A stretch of 11,467 nt of DNA from Desulfuromonadaceae bacterium (GTDB lineage: Bacteria > Desulfobacterota > Desulfuromonadia > Desulfuromonadales > Geopsychrobacteraceae). Positions 6,741 through 11,467 of this stretch are shown piece after piece; the first letter of the stretch is position 1, and every line of letters begins with the position of its first letter. Made by a program: the position numbers and the translations under genes. The stretch spans positions 1-11,467 of the forward strand of contig DAOWKG010000093.1 in assembly GCA_030639985.1 (NCBI GenBank), read 5' to 3'. The notes under the pieces are model-generated. The model worked only from the letters and a program-made list of their open reading frames with translations, did not search any database and was not told where the DNA came from.

Positions 6741-8051
6741 TTACGGTAATTTAACCAAATAACGGACATTGTCTCTAACCACCGTAAATGTTAACGGTTG
6801 TTGCCCCAAACGATACTGGATGGCATTCGTATATGCAGCAATAGTGGCAACCTTATCTTCGCCTACTTTGAATATTTGATCACCACGACGGATTCCTGCC
6901 TGTTCAGCAGCAGAACCACTAACAACCTTATTTATCAGCAAACGCCCCCTACCTTGTATTAATTCAAAACCAAATACCCGACGGCTATAAGATAATTCGT
7001 AACCAGTAGGCAATGGCGTTAGAGTCACCTGTTTTTGCAGCTGCTGTAAACCCCGCAGCAGAGTAAAAATGACGCTATCACTGGGAGTGTAAGTTTGCAA
7101 TAAAGAGTGAAATTGCGCTGGTGATGAAACCGGGACAGCATCCACGGCCAAAACAACATCTGCCTCCCGTAAGTCTGCCCTGCGGGCGGGAGATCCAGTT
7201 TCAATTGCCTCAATCAGCACCCCACCATCGCCATACGACTGGACGAAGGAATTACTTACTGCACCAATGGTGATCCCCAAAAACCCGCGCCGCACCCGGC
7301 CATAATCGATCAAATCTCCAAGTACACGCTTGGCAGTATCAATCGGCACCGAAAAACCAATCCCTTGGGCCTGCCGAGCGATGGCAGTATTAATCCCGAT
7401 CAATTCGCCGTTGATATTTATTAAAGGGCCACCGGAATTCCCAGGATTAATCAAAGCATCGGTCTGAATAAACAGAGAAGAATAGTTCTGGTCAATTTGA
7501 ATTCGACGTTGCACCGAACTGACAATGCCAGTGGTAATTGAATGTCCCAGACCCAACGGATTGCCTATCGCTATGATGGTTTCCCCCAACATCAAATCGT
7601 CAGAACGACCCGGTGGCAAAAAAGGGTAATCACCTGGCTTGATTATCTGCAAAATAGCCAGATCAATCCGGTTATCGGTCCCGACCAATTTTGCTTCCAG
7701 CTCAGGCTGATTATCGGACAACGCAATAAAGATTTTTGAGGCTTTATCAACCACATGGGCATTGGTGAGGATGTGACCATCAGCATCAATAATTACCCCC
7801 GAACCAAGCGATTGAGTTTTATAACTGCGCGGCGGTAAAGCACCGCGAAAAAATTGGTCGAAAATTGAGTCACCAAAACCAAAGAATGGGCTATTGCGCC
7901 GTTGTACCACTTTTTCGGTGCGAATATTAACGACAGCAGCTCGTGCCTTGGCAACCGCAGCAACTACCGGTGTCTGCCGTTCCGCAGCTAAACTGCTGCT
8001 ACAAAACAGAGCAAAAACGATAAAATACGCGATAAGTCTCCATTTATTCAT
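6741..8051 (-). CDS. HtrA/DegP-type periplasmic serine protease
   Basis: Envelope protease and chaperone that removes misfolded periplasmic proteins. The 436 residues start with a Sec signal (MNKWRL, hydrophobic core, likely cleavage after SSSLAA near 23). The trypsin-like domain carries all three catalytic residues: His99 in LTNAHVV, Asp130 in NRIDLAIL and Ser206 in NPGNSGGPL. The LA-type loop between about 48 and 78 is short and holds Phe/Gly-rich sequence (FFGFGDSIFDQFFRG). Two PDZ domains follow: PDZ1 at about 257-345 (GFLGITIG) and PDZ2 at about 355-433 (GSAAEQAGIRRGDQIFKVG). This is the DegP/DegQ layout at a typical length. The ribosome site is poor (GGGAT just before ATG, GAAGG further away). 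It is first in a two-gene operon with the TlpA-like lipoprotein and is divergent from the AEC permease gene. The symbol degP, degQ or htrA cannot be chosen from sequence alone. Confidence 0.95.
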   Translation of the reverse strand: MNKWRLIAYFIVFALFCSSSLAAERQTPVVAAVAKARAAVVNIRTEKVVQRRNSPFFGFGDSIFDQFFRGALPPRSYKTQSLGSGVIIDADGHILTNAHVVDKASKIFIALSDNQPELEAKLVGTDNRIDLAILQIIKPGDYPFLPPGRSDDLMLGETIIAIGNPLGLGHSITTGIVSSVQRRIQIDQNYSSLFIQTDALINPGNSGGPLININGELIGINTAIARQAQGIGFSVPIDTAKRVLGDLIDYGRVRRGFLGITIGAVSNSFVQSYGDGGVLIEAIETGSPARRADLREADVVLAVDAVPVSSPAQFHSLLQTYTPSDSVIFTLLRGLQQLQKQVTLTPLPTGYELSYSRRVFGFELIQGRGRLLINKVVSGSAAEQAGIRRGDQIFKVGEDKVATIAAYTNAIQYRLGQQPLTFTVVRDNVRYLVKLP

Positions 8052-8183
8052 ATCCCAACCAACCTTCTATTTCCCATACAACTAAATTTTAAATCCACAG
8101 CAGTCTACAATATCTTTACCCTGGCAACAAGATGGACAGCAGGTTTTATCTGGGCTATTCTGCCGCAGTCTTTTGGAGGAAAC
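8052..8183. promoter_or_regulatory. Divergent promoter region between protease and permease genes
   Basis: About 130 bases between divergent starts must carry both promoters. On the plus strand TACAAT at 8106-8111 is a good -10 box but has no good -35. On the minus strand TAAAAT (inside 8086-8093) is a good -10 candidate, also without a convincing -35. GGAGG at 8175-8179 is the permease ribosome site. I see no clear palindromic operator. Confidence 0.35.
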
Positions 8184-9128
8184 ATGCAACCATTCATCGA
8201 AACTGTCACCATTGTCCTGCCAATTTTTTTAGTGATTGGACTGGGAACACTGCTCAAACGACTCAAACTTTTCGACGACGCTTTTTTACAGCAGACCAAT
8301 CGGTTGGTCTATATTGTTTTTCTCCCCCTGCTCCTCTTCTACAAAATTGGCAAAGCCGATTTCTCCAGCTATTTCAATGCCCCACTGGTAATCGGGTCAG
8401 CTCTGGTTATCGCCGGCGGATTTGCATTATCGTGGTTTTACACCGGTAAGCGACAATATCCAGCAGCTATCCGGGGCAGCTTCTGTCAAGGATCATTCCG
8501 GGGCAATCTCGCCTATATTGGCTTGGCCATCTGCCTCAATGCATATGGTGAAGATGGACTTACCAAAGCTGGTATTCTGATGGGCTTTCTGGTTCCGGTG
8601 TTAAATCTGTTTGCCATTCTGGCTCTCCTGCTACCACACCAGCGCGATGAAAAAAACAAATTCTCCAGCCTGATAATTCCTACCCTGCTCAACCCTCTTA
8701 TCATCGCCTCGTTTCTGGGGATTATCTGGAGCTACTGGAGTCTACCAATTCCATTGATAATCGATCGTTCCCTTAACATCACCACCGGGTTGGCGCTACC
8801 ATTGGCATTACTGGCAATCGGCGGCGGATTCTCTTTGGAACGTTTGCGCGGCGATCTAAAACTTGCCGGGGCAGCCAGTACCATTAAGCTGGTTTTTTTG
8901 CCATTACTAGCGTTACTATTCCTTATGCCGTTACAGGTATCGGGAATGGATTTGGGCATCGGGATTCTGATTGCAGGGACCCCAACCGCCACCGCAACCT
9001 ATATCATGGCGCAACAAATGGACGGTGATGCCGAACTGGCAGGTTCAATCGTTATGCTCGCCACTCTGGCATCCGCTTTCAGCTACACTATCATCCTGTT
9101 ACTATTCAAAAGTAGTGGTTTATTATAA
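8184..9128 (+). CDS. AEC-family permease (auxin efflux carrier / Mem_trans)
   Basis: Integral inner-membrane transporter of the bile/arsenite/riboflavin-like fold. Bacterial members carry small organic anions such as malate or malonate, or have no known substrate. The 314 residues are a normal length. About ten membrane segments are visible, in two five-helix halves: about 5-23, 38-54, 65-85, 105-122 and 128-150, then 162-182, 198-216, 228-250, 254-276 and 286-310. Family hallmarks are the GSFRGNLAYIGLAI segment (103-116), where each AEC half has a conserved crossover region, and GTPTATATYIMAQQ followed by DGDAELAGSIVMLATL near the C-terminus. The start is supported by GGAGG 4 bases before the ATG. 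The methyltransferase gene follows after 26 bases on the same strand. The substrate cannot be read from the sequence. Confidence 0.92.
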   Translation: MQPFIETVTIVLPIFLVIGLGTLLKRLKLFDDAFLQQTNRLVYIVFLPLLLFYKIGKADFSSYFNAPLVIGSALVIAGGFALSWFYTGKRQYPAAIRGSFCQGSFRGNLAYIGLAICLNAYGEDGLTKAGILMGFLVPVLNLFAILALLLPHQRDEKNKFSSLIIPTLLNPLIIASFLGIIWSYWSLPIPLIIDRSLNITTGLALPLALLAIGGGFSLERLRGDLKLAGAASTIKLVFLPLLALLFLMPLQVSGMDLGIGILIAGTPTATATYIMAQQMDGDAELAGSIVMLATLASAFSYTIILLLFKSSGLL

Positions 9129-9129
9129 T
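9124..9129 (+). promoter_or_regulatory. Possible -10 box before the methyltransferase gene
   Basis: A perfect TATAAT overlaps the permease stop codon. The best -35 is poor (TTACTA with a 19-base spacer), so this may be chance in A/T-rich sequence. If used, it would give the downstream gene its own short-leader transcript. Confidence 0.25.
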
Positions 9130-9154
9130 CCACATATAACTTACGGCTTAGCTC

Positions 9155-9748
9155 ATGCGCGAAAATTATCAACCTTTCAATATCGGCGAGAAATTCACTA
9201 TCGCTCCGCCAGATATTTCACTACCGGACAATGAACGTATCTCCATCATCATGGATCGTGGTGCTTTTGGCTCTGGTGAACACGAAACCACCCAAAGCTG
9301 CCTGGAGCTACTCGAATCGATTCCGGCAGCCGATAATCGTAAAATTCTCGATTTAGGTAGTGGTACGGCAATTTTGACCATTGCGGCACTAAAGTTAAAC
9401 CCTGGTCGTGCCTGGTGTGTTGATATCGAGGCGGGGGCAATCAAAAGCGGCCAAAGAAATTGCCAGCGTAATGGCACCGACGAACAGATTAAGCACCTGT
9501 GTGGCACCATGGCAGACTTGGAAGAGACCGATTTTAACCTGATTCTGGCAAATATTTACGGCGATATTTTACTCGATGTTGCTGCTGAACTAGTTGCTAA
9601 GGCAGCCCCCGGGGCCCTGCTGATTCTTTCGGGGATTCTTTGGGAATATAACTTTGACGTGCGGCAAAAATATCAACAACTGGGCTGTAAATTGATTAAA
9701 AATCGACTACTGGATGAATTCAGCACCATACTGCTGCAAAAACAATAA
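9155..9748 (+). CDS. Short PrmA-like SAM-dependent methyltransferase
   Basis: Class I methyltransferase most like the catalytic domain of PrmA, which trimethylates ribosomal protein L11. Visible PrmA-type motifs are DRGAFGSGEHETTQ (34-47, the PrmA GTGxHxTT element), the SAM-binding motif I ILDLGSGTAILT (64-75), acidic CVDIEAGAI (88-96, end of strand 2), LANIYGDIL (131-139, in place of the PrmA NIL element) and LLILSGIL (155-162). At 197 residues it is about 90 shorter than standard PrmA (about 290) and lacks the N-terminal L11-recognition domain. A stop codon just upstream in frame (9149-9151) shows the short start is real, unless a frameshift lies further upstream, where only the permease gene is found. 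The ribosome site is weak. It is probably co-transcribed with the permease. It may not act on L11, so I give no gene symbol. Confidence 0.85.
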   Translation: MRENYQPFNIGEKFTIAPPDISLPDNERISIIMDRGAFGSGEHETTQSCLELLESIPAADNRKILDLGSGTAILTIAALKLNPGRAWCVDIEAGAIKSGQRNCQRNGTDEQIKHLCGTMADLEETDFNLILANIYGDILLDVAAELVAKAAPGALLILSGILWEYNFDVRQKYQQLGCKLIKNRLLDEFSTILLQKQ

Positions 9749-9766
9749 ACTCCTGACCACATAAAT

Positions 9767-9803
9767 AAACTGCGCTCCACCTTGATGATGAAGCACAGTT
9801 TTT
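9767..9803. terminator. Likely bidirectional terminator between convergent genes
   Basis: AAACTGCGCT (9767-9776) and AGCACAGTTT (9792-9801) pair over 9 of 10 positions with a 15-base loop. The stem is followed by TT on the plus strand and by ATTTATG on the minus strand. The odd pair is C-A in plus-strand RNA and a G-U wobble in minus-strand RNA. It sits between the methyltransferase and cytochrome stop codons, where a shared terminator would be expected. Confidence 0.5.
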
Positions 9804-9821
9804 ACAATTTAACCGCGAACC

Positions 9822-10151
9822 TTAACCACAAGTTTCTGGGCTTAGTGAATCGGCAGCAGAATCATATAAGAACTGGTTGATATCTTTCAGATCCTGTTTA
9901 GGGGTTTTCTTGAAAACATCACCAGGATGCTTTTTGGCAGCTTTTTTGAAATGACGATCCCATTGTGCCATAGTTTTCACTTTTGGGGAAATTTCGCCAC
10001 CTTCGCCACCAGCGCCATGACAAGTTTTACAGGTTTTCTTAAACAAATGCTTTCCTTTACGGGAGTTACCACCATCAACGGCAAGAGCGCTGGTTGTAAT
10101 AAAAGCCGCAAGAACCAAAGTGATCATTACTACTGTTTTCCAATTCTTCAT
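9822..10151 (-). CDS. Small periplasmic monoheme cytochrome c
   Basis: Electron carrier with a single covalently bound haem. The 109 residues begin with a clear Sec signal peptide (MKNWK, hydrophobic TVVMITLVLAAF, likely cleavage after TTSALA near 24), leaving a mature protein of about 85 residues, typical for class I cytochrome c. The haem site CKTCH is at 41-45. Met61 (KTMAQW) is a plausible sixth ligand. The mature part is rich in lysine (KKTCKTCH, FKKAAKKH, VFKKTPK), so it should be strongly basic. The C-terminus ends SPETCG with one extra cysteine at 108. Small cytochromes of this type are common in metal- and sulfur-reducing Desulfuromonadales. GAGG lies about 6 bases before the ATG. 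It stands alone, converging on the methyltransferase gene. Redox partner and role are unknown. Confidence 0.9.
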   Translation of the reverse strand: MKNWKTVVMITLVLAAFITTSALAVDGGNSRKGKHLFKKTCKTCHGAGGEGGEISPKVKTMAQWDRHFKKAAKKHPGDVFKKTPKQDLKDINQFLYDSAADSLSPETCG

Positions 10152-10175
10152 TTCTGTCCTCTTCTCAAGTTAGAT

Positions 10176-10195
10176 AAGGTACCACGTTGTACCTT
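10176..10195. promoter_or_regulatory. Inverted repeat upstream of the cytochrome gene
   Basis: AAGGTAC (10176-10182) and GTACCTT (10189-10195) form a perfect 7-bp inverted repeat around a 6-base spacer. It lies 25 bases ahead of the cytochrome start codon, where a promoter or leader would be. A possible -10 (TATCTA on the minus strand) overlaps its edge. This could be an operator or a leader hairpin; no known consensus is recognised. Confidence 0.35.
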
Positions 10196-10196
10196 G

Positions 10197-10230
10197 AAAA
10201 TGCCGACTGAATGGTAGCACCAGAGCCGGC
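10197..10230 (-). terminator. Possible terminator or leader hairpin
   Basis: GCCGACT (10202-10208) pairs with AGCCGGC (10224-10230), one pair being G-U in minus-strand RNA. A nested 3-bp stem lies at 10213-10215 with 10219-10221. On the minus strand it is followed by ATTTTC. It could end a transcript from the CWC gene about 300 bases upstream, or be part of the cytochrome leader. Confidence 0.35.
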
Positions 10231-10532
10231 TAAAAATCTTGTTCAATTCTTGGTGGATGAATGTAACTAATAACAACTGCAGTTTCACTCGACATCGACT
10301 TGCATTCACCCTGATGTCTAGTTCAATCCATGCATTATCAGCATGTTATAAATGCTCTAATTAGGTGTTTTCAGCCTATTTCTATGAATTTCAGGTTTAA
10401 ATCCTTCCCATTTAGTCTCAGACAAGCCACTTCATTGCTCCAAAACAGGAATCGTAGTGAATCAAATTGGGTTTAATTGTGAAGCCAGGGATTGAACCAG
10501 AAAAGAAAATCCAGTGACAAAAAAACTACCTG
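10231..10532. other. Non-coding stretch of about 300 bases
   Basis: No convincing gene in either strand. Short open frames exist, for example 35 codons from 10257 on the plus strand, but without a ribosome site or recognisable protein. I see no tRNA, rRNA, riboswitch core or repeat array. It is A/T-rich and probably spacer or untranslated region. Confidence 0.5.
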
Positions 10533-10754
10533 CTAATCACCCAGTGCCGTAATAAATTTGGATCGATCAGCATTAAACTTTTCAATGCACGAACGGCAGA
10601 TACAGGCTTGCCCCTGCTCCATTTCAGCAACCAGATCAAGAAGTGCCTGTGGCACTTTCACATCCATACACCAACAACGTTCATCACTGTGAGCCATACA
10701 ACCATTTTCTTGTTGGCATAGAGGGCAAAAATTTTCATCTATTTTAGCGCACAT
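10533..10754 (-). CDS. Cysteine-rich CWC-family small protein
   Basis: Small soluble protein of 73 residues with nine cysteines at 2, 10, 13, 19, 27, 29, 51, 53 and 56. The pattern CPLC - NGC - CWC - CICRSC matches the cysteine-rich CWC family: CPxC near the start, the CWC triplet in the middle and CxCxxC in the C-terminal half, with a short hydrophobic helix (VPQALLDLVAEM) between them. The spacing suggests metal binding, probably zinc. No function is established that I know of. There is no signal peptide, so it should be cytoplasmic. The ribosome site before ATG 10754 is poor (GAAAG about 11 bases upstream). The gene is divergent from the 117-residue hypothetical gene. Confidence 0.8.
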   Translation of the reverse strand: MCAKIDENFCPLCQQENGCMAHSDERCWCMDVKVPQALLDLVAEMEQGQACICRSCIEKFNADRSKFITALGD

Positions 10755-10800
10755 CAGTTTTTACTTTCAAAGACAGCATACTGAAACGGTGCCTTTAGCC

Positions 10801-10829
10801 TTGCAAATAAGTGCTATTTTCTCTATATT
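10801..10829 (+). promoter_or_regulatory. Promoter of the 117-residue hypothetical gene
   Basis: TTGCAA (10801-10806) and TATATT (10824-10829) match sigma-70 boxes at 4 and 5 of 6 positions with a 17-base spacer. The expected start of transcription is near 10836, giving a leader of about 45 bases. Confidence 0.5.
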
Positions 10830-10880
10830 TAATCAAGTGAGAGTGCACTAACAGTCTACCCGTTGAGATAGAACTACCAT

Positions 10881-11234
10881 ATGATTATTAACAATTCATA
10901 TATTACCGAACCACCGCAACTGACCACACCTGGTTCTGTGGCAACATTAGTTGATCCGGCAGAAAAACACCAAAGAACGCAACAGGCCAGAGATAGTTAC
11001 CGTAAAAACGCCGCTGCAGCCCCAATCATTGAAGCTGAATATGTTGACTATCGTCCCGAAACCAAAACCTTACGTCAAGAACGTCACGACCTCCACCTGT
11101 CGCTGGAACCTGAAACGGTTGCAATAAACAAGAACATCACAACCGCTAAAAAGACAAATCCATACGTCGCTAAATATCAAATGACTCCTGTTGACCTGCC
11201 CCTCCCCGGAACCTATATCAACACCTTCGCCTGA
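10881..11234 (+). CDS. Hypothetical 117-residue protein
   Basis: I do not recognise this protein. It is polar, rich in Thr, Pro, Lys and Glu, and has no signal peptide or membrane segment. It looks largely disordered, with short helical patches (PAEKHQRTQQARDSYRKNA at about 26-44) and a conserved-looking hydrophobic tail, MTPVDLPLPGTYINTFA (101-117), that may be a docking motif. Codon use looks like that of its neighbours. A promoter-like pair of boxes lies upstream, but the ribosome site is weak (GAGATAG about 13 bases before the ATG). It converges on the uracil-DNA glycosylase gene with one base between stop codons. The coding status is supported by the promoter, the length and the tight convergent fit, not by homology. 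Confidence 0.6.
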   Translation: MIINNSYITEPPQLTTPGSVATLVDPAEKHQRTQQARDSYRKNAAAAPIIEAEYVDYRPETKTLRQERHDLHLSLEPETVAINKNITTAKKTNPYVAKYQMTPVDLPLPGTYINTFA

Positions 11235-11235
11235 T

Positions 11236-11467
11236 TCAACTTGGATCCAATCGCTCCATTACCTGCTTCATATCCTCCCAAACAGGTCTTTTTCCCGCAG
11301 CATTCCGCAGCAAATAAGCAGGGTGAAAGGTAGGCATTACTGGAATACCCTCGTATTCATGCCATTTACCCCGTAATTTACCAATTGGTGTCGTTGTTTT
11401 CAGTAGTGTCTGAGCTGCAAACCGACCGAGGACAATAATCAGCTCGGTCTGAATCAGCTGGAATCGC
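11236..11467 (-). CDS. Type-4 uracil-DNA glycosylase, C-terminal part (partial)
   Basis: DNA repair enzyme that removes uracil from DNA in base-excision repair. Only the last 76 residues are inside the window; the start lies beyond the right edge. The fragment is not among long open frames with an ATG because its 5' end is cut, but translation of the minus strand gives clear family hallmarks. These are LIIVLGRFAAQTLL, then PIGKLRGKWHEYEGIPVMPT with the catalytic-loop histidine motif FHPAYLLRN, and KRPVWEDMKQVMERL before the stop. The HPAYLLRN segment and KLRG...WHEY are typical of iron-sulfur type-4 (family 4) enzymes. The FeS cysteines would mostly lie outside the window. No frameshift is seen. 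Confidence 0.9.
   Translation of the reverse strand, partial: RFQLIQTELIIVLGRFAAQTLLKTTTPIGKLRGKWHEYEGIPVMPTFHPAYLLRNAAGKRPVWEDMKQVMERLDPS

Noticed and set aside
6725..6769. Upstream ATG of the TlpA-like gene at 6769
   Set aside because: It lies inside the protease gene. The inner ATG has GAGGAG at good spacing and begins a proper lipoprotein signal.
10152..10260. GEMM-type cyclic dinucleotide riboswitch upstream of the cytochrome gene
   Set aside because: Such riboswitches precede cytochrome genes in Geobacter relatives, so I looked, but the core elements (GACGCAAAG-like and the GNRA-capped stem) are not present on the minus strand here.
10257..10364. 35-codon plus-strand frame in the non-coding stretch
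   Set aside because: No ribosome site of note, no recognisable sequence and a length expected by chance in A/T-rich DNA.
10485..10500. tRNA-like T-arm (CCAGGGATTGAACCAG)
   Set aside because: It lacks the conserved C of GATTCGAACC, and there is no acceptor stem, anticodon arm or D arm around it.
1..11467. CRISPR array, insertion sequence, phage or toxin-antitoxin system
   Set aside because: No regularly spaced repeats, no transposase or integrase motifs and no paired small toxin-antitoxin frames were seen; the genes are ordinary chromosomal families.

Overview
The window reads as chromosomal DNA from a Gram-negative bacterium of moderate GC content. A small Lys-rich c-type cytochrome, a CWC-type cysteine-rich protein, a type-4 uracil-DNA glycosylase and the general protein style suggest a Desulfuromonadales-like organism (Geobacter, Desulfuromonas or Pelobacter relatives). 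That placement is an inference from gene content; no marker gene settles it.

Left part (about 68-6007, minus strand): a complete tripartite efflux operon read right to left. The order is a TetR-type regulator, a short periplasmic adaptor (membrane fusion protein), an RND inner-membrane pump and a TolC-like outer-membrane channel. All three gene junctions overlap, by 8, 1 and 8 bases, which suggests translational coupling. A 16-bp imperfect palindrome overlaps the -35 box of a good sigma-70-like promoter just upstream of the regulator, so autorepression by the TetR protein is likely. A GC-rich hairpin sits directly after the last stop codon.

Middle part (6104-8051, minus strand): a two-gene envelope protein-quality operon. 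It holds an HtrA/DegP serine protease with two PDZ domains, followed 16 bases later by a lipid-anchored TlpA/ResA-type thiol-disulfide protein. It ends in a perfect 16-bp hairpin with a T tract.

Right of that, divergently on the plus strand (8184-9748), are an AEC-family permease and a short PrmA-like methyltransferase that lacks the usual N-terminal substrate-recognition domain. A hairpin near 9767-9803 separates them from a convergent monoheme cytochrome c gene (9822-10151, minus).

The last part holds a 300-380 bp non-coding stretch with two inverted repeats, a small CWC-family cysteine-rich protein (minus), an unrecognised 117-residue plus-strand protein with a good promoter, and the C-terminal 76 residues of a type-4 uracil-DNA glycosylase (minus, cut by the window edge). 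The last two genes converge with one base between their stop codons.

I see no mobile element, CRISPR array, tRNA or rRNA. The window looks mostly like ordinary housekeeping and envelope genes. The points most worth checking are the probable operator, the truncated adaptor, the domain-reduced PrmA-like enzyme, the perfect inverted repeat and the orphan 117-residue protein. I do not see convincing evidence of a new multi-gene system.
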